Shown: positions 50,862 to 59,160 of the stretch, one piece after another
Layout of the letters: the number at the start of each line of letters is the position of its first letter
Position numbering within the stretch: the first letter of the stretch is position 1
Translations under genes and position numbers: made by a program
From: RPRB01 sp035543115
GTDB lineage: Bacteria; Myxococcota; Myxococcia; Myxococcales; Myxococcaceae
Length of the DNA: 60,521 bases
Assembly: GCA_035543115.1 (NCBI GenBank)
Contig: DATKKF010000099.1
Span: 1-60,521, forward strand
Reading direction: 5' to 3'
The notes under the pieces: generated by a model
What the model saw: only the letters and a program-made list of their open reading frames with translations
Databases searched by the model: none
Told to the model about the DNA's origin: nothing

Positions 50862-52199
50862 CTACGACCAGCGGGTCGCGACGGCGGGCCGACGCGAGGG
50901 GCCCTTGCGCGACGGGCGGCCGGAGAAGATCGCGCCGGTCCCGTGGCTCCGGGCGTGCCGGCCGGGCGGCTGGCCTGCGGGCCGCGACGAGACCCCGTGG
51001 CCTCGCTGCCGCGGACCGGGGTCACGCTGCCGGGCCTCGCTGGTCTCCACCGCGGCCTTGAAGCCGGGCTCGTCACGCGGGACGCGGCCCTCGGGCACCC
51101 GGGCACGCATCAGCCGCTCGATGGCCTGGAGCAGCGGCACCTCGTCCGGCGCGACGAAGGCCGAGGCGCGGCCGCTGGCGGCGGCGCGGGCGGTGCGTCC
51201 GATGCGGTGCACGTAGTCCTCGGGGACGTGGGGGAGGTCGTAGTTCACGACGTGGCCGATGTCCGCCACGTCGATGCCGCGCGCGGCGATGTCGGTGGCG
51301 ACCAGCACCCGCACCTGCCCGCGTCTGAAGCTCTCCAGCGCGCGCTGGCGCTGGGGCTGCGAGCGGTCGGAGTGGATCCGATCGATCGTGTGGCCCGCCT
51401 GCTCGAGCGTGCGCGCGACCTTGTCCGCACGGCGGCGGGTGCGCACGAAGACCAGAGTGCTGTCTTCGGAACCCCGGAGGAGCGACTCCAGCAGCGCGTT
51501 CTTCTCGTTCTGACCGAGGCGGTAGGCGAGCTGCGCCGCCCGGGGGGCGACGGTGCCGGAGCGAGCCACCTCGACCCGGACCGGGGAGCGCAGGTGCTTC
51601 CGTGCGAACTCGGCGACCTCGCCGGCCATGGTGGCGGAGAAGAGCAGCGACTGGCGCTTGGCCGGCAGGCGCGCCATCACCCGGCGCAGCTGGGGAGCGA
51701 ACCCCATGTCGAGCATCCGGTCCGCCTCATCGAGCACCAGCACCTCGATGTCGTCGAGATGGGCGGTGCCCGAGTCGAGGTGATCGACCAGCCGGCCGGG
51801 GGTGGCGATGAGGATGGGCCGGCGCTCGCGGAGCGCCTTGCGCTGACCTTCCTGGGCCACGCCACCGATGACGACCGCGGCGCGCATCCGGGCCTCGCGG
51901 CCGAGGGTGTCCACCGACTGGGCGATCTGCAGCGCGAGCTCACGGGTGGGCGCGAGGACGAGCGCCCGGGTGCCGGTCTTGCCGGTGAGCCGCTCGAGCA
52001 CGGGGAGAAGGTACGCCGCGGTCTTGCCGGTCCCGGTGGCGGCACAGCCGATGACGTCGGACCCGCTCAAGGCCGGGGGGATCGCCTGGCTCTGGATGGG
52101 CGTGGGAGTGGAGAACCCGGCCGCCTTCACCGCGCGAAGCGCCGCGGGCGAGAGGCCCAGGGTATGGAAATCGGGAGCAGAGACAGGCTCTGTGGACAC
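50862..52199 (-). CDS. DEAD-box RNA helicase (RhlE-like)
   Basis: A 445-residue ATP-dependent RNA helicase: Q-motif GFSTPTPIQSQAIP, motif I AATGTGKT, Ia PTRELALQ, II VLDEADRMLDMGF, III FSATM, IV LVFVRTRRRADK, V ATDIAARGIDV, VI HRIGRTARAA. The C-terminal ~60 residues are basic and Pro/Arg/Gly-rich (SSRPAGQPPGRHARSHG), a likely RNA-binding tail. It uses a GTG start with AGAAGGTAG upstream. It probably aids ribosome assembly or RNA decay. Confidence 0.93.
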   Translation of the reverse strand: MSTEPVSAPDFHTLGLSPAALRAVKAAGFSTPTPIQSQAIPPALSGSDVIGCAATGTGKTAAYLLPVLERLTGKTGTRALVLAPTRELALQIAQSVDTLGREARMRAAVVIGGVAQEGQRKALRERRPILIATPGRLVDHLDSGTAHLDDIEVLVLDEADRMLDMGFAPQLRRVMARLPAKRQSLLFSATMAGEVAEFARKHLRSPVRVEVARSGTVAPRAAQLAYRLGQNEKNALLESLLRGSEDSTLVFVRTRRRADKVARTLEQAGHTIDRIHSDRSQPQRQRALESFRRGQVRVLVATDIAARGIDVADIGHVVNYDLPHVPEDYVHRIGRTARAAASGRASAFVAPDEVPLLQAIERLMRARVPEGRVPRDEPGFKAAVETSEARQRDPGPRQRGHGVSSRPAGQPPGRHARSHGTGAIFSGRPSRKGPSRRPAVATRWS

Positions 52200-52565
52200 G
52201 TCTGAGAACTACCTTCTGTCGAGCAGGACGGACCGGCTGGACGGGAACACACGCACCAGCACGGCGCGGGAGGTCGCAAGCAGCAGCAGGCCCTCGCGAT
52301 GCGTCATGCCTTAACAGCCCGGTCGCCGAAAAGCGAATCTTCAGCGTGAACGAGCACTTCGCTCCCCCCGGGCTCCACCTCCGCGACGGGACTCACCGGG
52401 CCCCATCACCCCGGCGAGGCGCTCCCAGAAACACGTACCTGGAACCGCGCATTGACATGCGCATGTGCAAGCGCGTTCCTTGGCGGCGGGACGCGGTGCT
52501 GTGGTCCACGTCTCGGGGGAACGGTGGGCGCGACGGTTGCAAGACCTTCGCGGCTGGAACAGGTC
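52200..52565. other. 366-nt divergent intergenic region before the lipid operon
   Basis: No convincing gene is seen on either strand here. The right half holds TTGACA at 52452-52457 overlapping a 12-bp palindrome, a plausible regulated promoter for the operon starting at 52566. The left part carries the helicase promoter and leader. A downstream -10 hexamer with good consensus is not obvious. Confidence 0.5.
52455..52466. promoter_or_regulatory. 12-bp palindrome overlapping a -35-like TTGACA
   Basis: ACATGCGCATGT is a perfect palindrome beginning inside TTGACA (52452-52457), about 100 nt upstream of the first gene of the lipid operon. A dimeric repressor bound here would block a promoter. 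No regulator gene is adjacent. Confidence 0.4.
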
Positions 52566-53654
52566 ATGGAGCCCGCAGGTGCAGAGAGAGCTGTCGACGG
52601 GCCGGAGTGGGAAGACCTCGCAGGGAGGAGCCCACGTTTCCGGCGCACCGCTGGGCTGATCGAGCGCCTGCGGAAGGTACCGCGTGTGGCTCTGGGTGCC
52701 TGGCCGACGCCGATCCAGCGGGTGATTCGACCCGGTCGATCCGATCTGCTGATCAAGCGCGACGACCTCAGCGGCTTCGGCCGTGGCGGGGCGAAGGCCA
52801 GGAAGCTCACCCACCTGCTCGGTCACCTGCGCGCTCGCGGCCACGGCGAGCTCCTGGCGATCGCCGGGAACGTCACCAACCTGGCGTTCGACCTGCTGCT
52901 CGCGGTCGAGCTCGCGGGGATCCGGACTCGCCTCTTCATCGTCGATGAGCCTCCCGCCACGGCTGTCGACCGGGCGAAGATCTTCGCGGGCGCCGTCGAC
53001 CGGGTGGTGCTGCTTCGGGGAGGACGGGCCAAGGCGACTGCGGTGATCCTGGGCGCGTATGCCGCCGCCCGGCGAGCGGGTCGACGCCCCTTCCTCGCGC
53101 TTCCCGGAGCCTCACACCCGGCGTGCGTCATCGGGAATGCATGCGGGTTCCTGGAGATGGTGGACCAGCTCGGCGCCCAGCACGCCCCCTTGCCCCGCGC
53201 GGTCTATGTGACGGCGGCCACCGGCACGACGGTCGCCGGGTTTCTCCTCGCCGCGGAGGCACTGCGGGCGGTGGGAGGGCCGGCCATCCAGGTCATCGGC
53301 GTTCAGGTGCATCCGGGTCCGATCGCGCTGCGCACGCGGATGCTCACCCGCTGGACCGAGCGTTTCCTGGAGACCGAGCAACGCACCCCCGTGGGCCCCG
53401 GAAACTTCGTGCGGTCCAGCGAGCGCTTCGCGCACTTCGGGCAGAGCGTCTCCCGCCTCTGCTCGCGGGTCGAGGAAGAGCTCGCGATCCGACTCGACCC
53501 CATCTTCGGAGGAAAGACCTGGGCCGCGATGGAAGCCGACGTGGCTGCCAACGCTCCCGGCGAGCGGCCGGTCCTGTACTGGCACTGCGGTTACACCCCG
53601 GAGTGGCAGACGCTGCAACCCTCGCTGACAGCCCCGCTCGAGTTGCGGTCATGA
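52566..53654 (+). CDS. PLP-dependent enzyme, ACC deaminase/D-cysteine desulfhydrase-like
   Basis: A 362-residue fold-type II PLP protein. The PLP lysine lies in KRDDLSGFGRGGAKARKLTH (family GGNKxRKLE), and the phosphate-binding loop is TAATGTTVAGFLLAAEAL. The usual Gly-x-x-Ser-Asn-His loop that carries the catalytic serine of ACC deaminase reads AGNVTNLAFD, so Ser and His are lost and the reaction probably differs. It is the first gene of a tightly packed operon and its stop overlaps the next start (ATGA). A role in preparing an amino-acid-derived head group or base for a lipid is inference only. Confidence 0.75.
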   Translation: MEPAGAERAVDGPEWEDLAGRSPRFRRTAGLIERLRKVPRVALGAWPTPIQRVIRPGRSDLLIKRDDLSGFGRGGAKARKLTHLLGHLRARGHGELLAIAGNVTNLAFDLLLAVELAGIRTRLFIVDEPPATAVDRAKIFAGAVDRVVLLRGGRAKATAVILGAYAAARRAGRRPFLALPGASHPACVIGNACGFLEMVDQLGAQHAPLPRAVYVTAATGTTVAGFLLAAEALRAVGGPAIQVIGVQVHPGPIALRTRMLTRWTERFLETEQRTPVGPGNFVRSSERFAHFGQSVSRLCSRVEEELAIRLDPIFGGKTWAAMEADVAANAPGERPVLYWHCGYTPEWQTLQPSLTAPLELRS

Positions 53655-55087
53655 GGACGCACGCGCTTTCCTCGCCGGCCGCCGCAGGCGCTGCCTTCCG
53701 CAGGCTGGGGGTGATCGCCGGCTACGTGCTGGTCTTCGCGGTCGGAGTCCCGCTCCAGGTCTGGTCGCTGGGGGGCCGGCTGGACGCGCTTCTTCGTCTC
53801 CCGACCGTCGACACCTTGCGCGCTCCGGGCCGGGTCCTGCTGGCCGGCGGGGCGGCCTTGTGGTTGTCGGCCCACATCTGGTTCAGCGCCTCCAGCCGTG
53901 GATTGCCCATCTCCAGTCTGCCTGCCCCCCGCCTGGTCACCAGCGGGCCCTACGCCTGGATTCGCCACCCCATCTACCTGGGCTTCACGGTGGCCTTGGC
54001 CGGCCTGGGGTGCGCAGTGGGTTCGCCCGGACATGGGCTGCTGGCTCCCTTCATCCTGGGGACGGCCTGCTGGGCCTACGTCGTGAGCTTCGAGGGCCCC
54101 GCGCTGCGGAGGCGCTACGGCGCCACCTACCGCCGGGTGGGCCGCATCACCGCCGGCCTTCGGCTCTGGCGCGGCGATTGGGCAGGTCTGCGAGGGGTGC
54201 TGGAACGGCTCGCCAATCGAGCGGTCCTCTTCCGGATCGGGCCGACGGTCTGGGTGACCTACGGGCTCTTCGTGGCCCTGGGAACGTCGGTGGTGGCGCT
54301 GCTGGGGCACGTGGCGCTGGGCGGGCTCTGCTCTTCGCGGCAGTACGTCGTCTACGCGTTCGGGCTGGCAGTGGCGATGGCGCTGGGTGCACGGCTCGCA
54401 TCGCTCGTCTACAACTTCGCCGCCCTCCGCCGCCGAGGGCTGGTCGAGCTGCGCACCGTCGGCTTCGTCTCCTGGGGAGGCTACCTGGGGATGCTGGTGT
54501 TCACCGCTGCCTTCGGGGCTGCCACCGGGATTCACCTTCTAGCCATCCTGGACCGGCTCCTGCCCCTGCTCTTCGTCTGCATGGCATTCGGCCGCGTGGG
54601 TTGCCTGACCTATGGCTGCTGCTTCGGCCGGCCCTCCCCGGGAGGCCTTCGCTGGACCGATCCGGATGCCAAGGCGGTGCGGCTGCTCGGGGCGGAGATT
54701 GGCTCGCTGCCCCGGTTTCCGGTGCAGCTGGTGGCGGCCGGGGTCGGGCTCGGGGCCGCCGCGCTCACCTGGACCATCGGGCGCTTCGACGGGGCGGTGG
54801 GGACCCCGACCCTCTTCGCCGTCCTCTGGTACTGCCTCGTGCGGCTGGGCGTCGAGCAGCTGCGCGACGAACCACGCCTGGGCCCCCTTGGCTGGACCCG
54901 TGGTCAGTGGCTCGCGGCGGGCGTGGCCGGGCTGTCGCTGGTGTCGCTGATGCGCCTCGATCCGAACGTGACGGTGACCGCCGCGCGCGGCTCGCTCGAC
55001 CTGCTCGCACCCAGGACTGCCGCCGGCGTGGGACTGCTGGCCTTCGTCATCTTCGGCCTGCACTGGCGTCGCGTCGGGAGGTGGTGA
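53651..55087 (+). CDS. Fusion of ICMT-like methyltransferase domain and Lgt-like domain
   Basis: A 478-residue polytopic membrane protein. Residues 20-175 resemble isoprenylcysteine carboxyl-methyltransferase/NnrU-type enzymes (LVTSGPYAWIRHPIYLGF, then EGPALRRRYGATYRR). Residues 190-420 resemble prolipoprotein diacylglyceryl transferase (Lgt), with VSWGGYLGML and the signature FGRVGCLTYGCCFGRP in place of GRxGNFxNGExxGRP, so the Arg and Gly framework is kept but the Asn/Glu is replaced by Cys. Two or more helices follow. The fused domains suggest transfer of an acyl or diacylglyceryl group plus methylation in one membrane protein. It is coupled by ATGA to the PLP gene. Confidence 0.75.
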   Translation: MRTHALSSPAAAGAAFRRLGVIAGYVLVFAVGVPLQVWSLGGRLDALLRLPTVDTLRAPGRVLLAGGAALWLSAHIWFSASSRGLPISSLPAPRLVTSGPYAWIRHPIYLGFTVALAGLGCAVGSPGHGLLAPFILGTACWAYVVSFEGPALRRRYGATYRRVGRITAGLRLWRGDWAGLRGVLERLANRAVLFRIGPTVWVTYGLFVALGTSVVALLGHVALGGLCSSRQYVVYAFGLAVAMALGARLASLVYNFAALRRRGLVELRTVGFVSWGGYLGMLVFTAAFGAATGIHLLAILDRLLPLLFVCMAFGRVGCLTYGCCFGRPSPGGLRWTDPDAKAVRLLGAEIGSLPRFPVQLVAAGVGLGAAALTWTIGRFDGAVGTPTLFAVLWYCLVRLGVEQLRDEPRLGPLGWTRGQWLAAGVAGLSLVSLMRLDPNVTVTAARGSLDLLAPRTAAGVGLLAFVIFGLHWRRVGRW

Positions 55088-55090
55088 CCG

Positions 55091-55906
55091 GTGGCGTTCG
55101 ACAAGCTCTATGCCGACCTGGTCGCCCCGGATGGCTCGGTCTACGTGCTGTACCTGGCGACCTTCGACCTCCCTGGTGGCCGGCTGCGCTTCGCGGAGCT
55201 CGAGACCTACCCCGCCCAGGGACAGCGCCGGGTCTTCACCGCTCGGCCGTCGCCGTCACAGCGGACCACGCAAGCCAGCGACGAGCCTCTCGACGTCGCG
55301 CTGGACACCTCCGTGGGCGGATTCCGGTTCCAGGCGCGACCGCTGAACGGTGGATTCGTGCCAGCCGCCGCTCCGCGGTCGGGCCTCGAGTGGAGTGTCT
55401 GCATGGGCCGCACCGAGGCGCGGCTCGAGCTCCCGGCCGCCATCGGGGGACGCGTGGTCAGCGGGACCGGTTACGTCGATCACCTGCGGGTGGAGCGGCC
55501 GACCGTGAGCCGCGGGCTCCGTACCCTGGACTGGGGGCGTGCTCACCTGTCGAGCTCCAGCGTCGTGTGGACCTGGCTGACCTTCTCCGATGGCCCGAGC
55601 TGGGCCCAGTCTGCGCGCTGGAGCAAGCCGGGAGCCGGGGCGGAGCCCGGCCCGCTCGCCCCATGCACCCAGGTGGCGCTGGGGCAGATCGCGGCAGCGG
55701 GTGGCACCGTTGCATCCGAGCGTGTCCTGCACGAGGGAAACGCACTCGATCGCCATCGCCTGCCGTCGGCGCCGGTGCGCTGGCTGCTTCAGGCGGTCGC
55801 CGGCCGGACACACCAGCGCCGCTGGGTGACCTGCATCGCCGAGCCGGGTCACGGAGCGTCGGGGTGGGGAATTCATGAATCCGTGTCCTTTGGCCGGCGC
55901 AGCTGA
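55091..55906 (+). CDS. CrtC/AttH lipocalin-like protein
   Basis: A 271-residue, mostly beta protein without a clear signal peptide. GTGYVDHLRVE and TLDWGRAHLSSSSVVWTWLTF recall the second lipocalin domain of carotenoid 1,2-hydratase (CrtC) and AttH-like hydroxyneurosporene synthases, which add water across a lipid double bond. It may therefore hydrate or bind a hydrophobic chain. The GTG at 55091 has GGGAGG about 8 nt upstream and lies 3 nt after the Lgt fusion. Assignment is moderate. Confidence 0.55.
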   Translation: MAFDKLYADLVAPDGSVYVLYLATFDLPGGRLRFAELETYPAQGQRRVFTARPSPSQRTTQASDEPLDVALDTSVGGFRFQARPLNGGFVPAAAPRSGLEWSVCMGRTEARLELPAAIGGRVVSGTGYVDHLRVERPTVSRGLRTLDWGRAHLSSSSVVWTWLTFSDGPSWAQSARWSKPGAGAEPGPLAPCTQVALGQIAAAGGTVASERVLHEGNALDRHRLPSAPVRWLLQAVAGRTHQRRWVTCIAEPGHGASGWGIHESVSFGRRS

Positions 55907-56522
55907 ATCCGCTGTGCTCGACGCCGAGAACCTCCACAAGCGCTATGGGCGGAAGCAGGTGCTCCGCGGTGCTTGCCTGCGAGTGCAGCGGGGGGAACTG
56001 GTGGCGGTGCTCGGTGAGAACGGCGCCGGAAAGAGCACACTCCTGAGACTGCTCGCCGGCGCGGAGGCTCCGGACCGCGGGGAGGTGCGGCGCCGGGGAA
56101 CGTCGGCCTACTGCCCGCAGGAGGCCACCCTCTACGGGCAGCTCACCGCTCAGGAGCACTTCCGTCTCTTTGGCGCAGCCTACCGGCTCTCGACCCCCGA
56201 GCTGCGCAGGCGGGGCGAGGCACTGATCGAGCGATTCGCGCTCGAGCGTCACCAGCACACGCCGGTCGAGGCGCTGAGCGGCGGCACGCGGCAGAAGGTC
56301 AACCTGGCCCTGGCGCTCCTTCGTGACCCGGAGCTGCTCCTCCTCGACGAGCCGTACGCTGGCTTCGACCGGGAAGCCTACCGGCAGTTCATGGGGTGGA
56401 CGGACGAGGCCAGGCGCCACGGCACGGCGGTGGTCCTCGTCACCCACCTCCTCCTCGAGCAGCGCCAGTTCGACGTCGCGCTGCAGCTGCGCGACGGCCT
56501 CCTGGAGGTAGCCGATGGCTGA
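55875..56522 (+). CDS. ABC transporter ATP-binding protein
   Basis: A 215-residue ABC ATPase: Walker A LGENGAGKSTLL, Q-loop CPQEATLYGQLTAQE, signature LSGGTRQKVNLALALL, Walker B LLLLDEPYAGFD, H-loop VLVTHLLLE. It pairs with the ABC-2 permease half of the next gene, overlapping it by 8 nt, and overlaps the upstream gene by 32 nt. The subfamily is that of ABC-2 exporters for lipids, polysaccharides or drugs. Confidence 0.92.
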   Translation: MNPCPLAGAAESAVLDAENLHKRYGRKQVLRGACLRVQRGELVAVLGENGAGKSTLLRLLAGAEAPDRGEVRRRGTSAYCPQEATLYGQLTAQEHFRLFGAAYRLSTPELRRRGEALIERFALERHQHTPVEALSGGTRQKVNLALALLRDPELLLLDEPYAGFDREAYRQFMGWTDEARRHGTAVVLVTHLLLEQRQFDVALQLRDGLLEVADG

Positions 56523-58047
56523 CGGCCTTCACCGGGTGCGCGTGGCCGCGGCGCTGCTCTTTCGCGACGTCTTTCGTCGGCCCTTCTCCTTGGTGCTGAT
56601 CTTCCTGGTCCCGGCGCTCTTCGACGCGGTGGTGCTCCTCACCACCACCGCGCGCACGACGCGAGTCACGGTCGCCGCCCTGCGCGACGAGCTCGCGGAG
56701 GTGAACGGTCCGCCAGGGGGAGCCTTCCTCGACCTGGGGGTGATCGACAACGGGGTGCGCACCTTGGACCAGCGCCAGCTCTCGCTGGTGTTCCTGGGTC
56801 ACGCCGCGGTGTGCTTCCTGGCGTGCTTCCTCGCCTTCAACCTGGTCTCCCGCCGCCGCGATGTGGACCGCCGGCTGGTCCTCGCCGGGTATCGCACCGG
56901 GGAGGTCGTCCTGGCCAAGCTGGCGGTGCTGGCCTTGATCGTCGTCCTCCTGGTCTGCTGGCAGACGGCGCTCATCCGGCCCTGGCTCGCGCCGCGGCAA
57001 CCGGGCCTGCTCGCTCTCGGGCTGCTGCTCGGCGGCCTCAGCTATGGGGCCCTCGGCCTTCTCATCGGTTCGCTGGTGAGGCAGGAGCTGGAGGGGATCT
57101 TCCTGATCGTGCTGTTCACCAATCTGGACCCGGGGTGGTTGCAGAATCCGATCTACTTCGCCCAGAGCCAGAGACCCTCGCTCATCGCCAGCTTGCCGGC
57201 CTTCGCCTCGACGCAGCTCACGGTGCTGGGGGCGTTCTTCGAGGAGCATCCAGTGGGGATCCTCGCCCGGGGAGCCCTTTCCGCGGGCGGGCTGCTCCTC
57301 CTGGCGTTCCTCCTGTTCGGTCTCCGGATCCGGCCGCCTCCCCCGCGCAACCGACCCGGGAAGAGGTGGCTCCACTTCGGGAAGGTCATGCTCCTGGTCT
57401 ACGCCTGCTGGATCACCGCGTTCGAGCTGGTGGGACGATACGCGGCCACGCTACGGACCTGGGACCCGACGACCGCCTGGGACCGTGCCATCCCACTCGT
57501 CCCCGCGTTCATCTGGCCATACGAGGCGTGCTACGCGCTCCCGCTGGTCGCGCTGTGGCTCTTTCGCGACTGGCATCGGTTCAACGTGGGCGTCCTGGCG
57601 ATCATCCTCGCGAGCGTGGTCGCTTTCCTGTGCTACCTGCTGGCGCCGGTGGCTTTCCCGCGGCCGGCGCTCGGCTCGAGTCTGCCCGAGCGAGTGCTGG
57701 GAATGGAGTTTGCCGTGGACTTCTCTCCCGGTGCCAACAAGCTCCCCAGCCTGCACGTGGCGATCTCCTGGATCCTGCTCTTTGCAATCTGGGGGCAGAC
57801 CGGGCGGCGGCTGGTCGATGGGCTGGCGCTGGGCCTCGTCAGCGCGGTGACCGTCTCCACCATCTTCGTCAAGCAGCACGTGCTGCTCGATGTCGCGACC
57901 GCCTTGCCGCTCGCAGTGATCGCCTTCGTGCTGTCGCGCCGACTCTACTGGAGCGCGACCGCTCCAACGGACCCAGCGGAGGGCGCGCTGCTCCGGCTGG
58001 TCACCTCCTCGGGCTCACGCCAGGTGCCGGAAAGGCCACCGTCATGA
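56515..58047 (+). CDS. Fusion of ABC-2 permease and PAP2_3/IPC-synthase-type domain
   Basis: A 510-residue membrane protein. Residues 1-275 form an ABC-2 type permease (first helix FSLVLIFLVPALFDAVVLL, a periplasmic loop, then five helices). A Pro/Arg linker (RPPPPRNRPGKRW) leads to a second six-helix domain with the PAP2_3/AUR1 signature: NKLPSLHVAISW (His414) and KQHVLLDVATA (His455, Asp459). This is the catalytic triad of lipid phosphatases and inositol-phosphorylceramide synthases. The fusion couples lipid transport to head-group transfer or dephosphorylation at the outer leaflet. I know of no characterised example. Confidence 0.82.
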   Translation: MADGLHRVRVAAALLFRDVFRRPFSLVLIFLVPALFDAVVLLTTTARTTRVTVAALRDELAEVNGPPGGAFLDLGVIDNGVRTLDQRQLSLVFLGHAAVCFLACFLAFNLVSRRRDVDRRLVLAGYRTGEVVLAKLAVLALIVVLLVCWQTALIRPWLAPRQPGLLALGLLLGGLSYGALGLLIGSLVRQELEGIFLIVLFTNLDPGWLQNPIYFAQSQRPSLIASLPAFASTQLTVLGAFFEEHPVGILARGALSAGGLLLLAFLLFGLRIRPPPPRNRPGKRWLHFGKVMLLVYACWITAFELVGRYAATLRTWDPTTAWDRAIPLVPAFIWPYEACYALPLVALWLFRDWHRFNVGVLAIILASVVAFLCYLLAPVAFPRPALGSSLPERVLGMEFAVDFSPGANKLPSLHVAISWILLFAIWGQTGRRLVDGLALGLVSAVTVSTIFVKQHVLLDVATALPLAVIAFVLSRRLYWSATAPTDPAEGALLRLVTSSGSRQVPERPPS

Positions 58048-58778
58048 TTCGCCTCACCGACGCCTGCCTGGAGTTCGCTCGCCGGACGGTGAGCGAGGCC
58101 AACGGCTCCGCCGGACGTCCGGGGCGACCCCGGTCGATCCGGATCTTCGAGAATCCGGTCCTGGAGTTCGCAACGCGGGCCCATCCGGTGACGCCTGCCA
58201 TCTGGTTTCTCCCCTTCCTCCTCTGGAGCTCGATTCACTCCTTCCGGGCGCTGGGGCTGGGGTCCAGCCTGCCGCTCTTCGTGTGCGGATGGGTCGGATT
58301 CTCGCTCTTCGAGTACTTCCTGCACCGGTTCGCCTTTCACGGGCTCCTGCGCGGCGCACCCAGCCGAAGGCGACAGCTCTGGGGATTCCTCCTCCACGGC
58401 TACCACCATCACTTCCCGGACGATCCGATGCGCCTGGTGATGCCCCCGGTCATCAGCTGGCCAGTCGCGCTCATCTTCGTGGCTGCGTACGTCCTTGGCC
58501 TCGGACCAGAGCGCGCCATCCCCGCCATCGGTGGGACGCTTTGTGGCTACCTGGCGCTCTTTTCGGTTCACTACTACGTGCACCACGGTCGACCCATCCG
58601 GGGACCCGGAGCGTGGCTGCGCCGCTATCACCTTCGCCACCACCACCAGGATCCGGATTCGCGATTCGGTGTGACGTCCCCGTTATGGGACGTGGTGTTC
58701 CGGACGACGGGAACCGATTCGCGCCCCAAACCCAGCTCGCCGGCGTGTTCCGCGTCTGCCGCGGGCCGCCGGAAGTAG
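58044..58778 (+). CDS. Fatty acid 2-hydroxylase-like (sterol desaturase superfamily) enzyme
   Basis: A 244-residue integral membrane di-iron oxygenase. Histidine clusters: EYFLHRFAFH, LHGYHHHFPDDPMRLVMPP, HYYVHHG and RYHLRHHHQDPDSRFGV. The second and fourth are very close to eukaryotic FA2H/Scs7, which hydroxylate the 2-position of the N-acyl chain of ceramides with O2. Its ATG overlaps the PAP2 fusion stop (ATGA). A 2-hydroxylated sphingolipid- or ceramide-like product is a reasonable inference, but no serine palmitoyltransferase or ceramide synthase gene lies in the window. Confidence 0.88.
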   Translation: MIRLTDACLEFARRTVSEANGSAGRPGRPRSIRIFENPVLEFATRAHPVTPAIWFLPFLLWSSIHSFRALGLGSSLPLFVCGWVGFSLFEYFLHRFAFHGLLRGAPSRRRQLWGFLLHGYHHHFPDDPMRLVMPPVISWPVALIFVAAYVLGLGPERAIPAIGGTLCGYLALFSVHYYVHHGRPIRGPGAWLRRYHLRHHHQDPDSRFGVTSPLWDVVFRTTGTDSRPKPSSPACSASAAGRRK

Positions 58779-58787
58779 GATGTCCCG

Positions 58788-59012
58788 ATGAAGCTCGCGC
58801 TGTCGGACCTCCACGCCGGGAACTGGCTCAAGTGCGTTCAGTCCTTCAGCGCGCACCCCGAGGGCGCCCCCACGGAATCGACCAGGGTGTCGGTGGGGTC
58901 GCTCTGGCAGGTCTCTGCGGTGGAGAGCGAGAGCGTTCTCCTCGACGCCCAGAGCAGCCCTCTGACCATCAGGGTCCACAAGGACAGACTGGATCACCTG
59001 GTCCGGCACTAG
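58788..59012 (+). CDS. Small protein of unknown function following the lipid operon
   Basis: A 74-residue, probably cytoplasmic protein with no hydrophobic segment. Its beta-rich pattern (GSLWQVSAVESESVLLDAQ, SPLTIRVHKDRLDHLV) suggests a small SH3- or Tudor-like barrel. AGGA 8 nt before ATG 58788 and a 9-nt gap after the hydroxylase suggest cotranscription. No family is recognised. Confidence 0.6.
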   Translation: MKLALSDLHAGNWLKCVQSFSAHPEGAPTESTRVSVGSLWQVSAVESESVLLDAQSSPLTIRVHKDRLDHLVRH

Positions 59013-59160
59013 GTCCGGCAACGCGGTCACGGCTCTCCAGGACCTGCCGTGGCATCCTGCGTCCGCCGGGTCACCCGTAAAACAAAACGACGTCTCGTCG
59101 CCGCATCGGCCATCGGGGCGGGAAGCGGCCCCGAGGCCGGCACGACGAGCGGGTGTCAGC

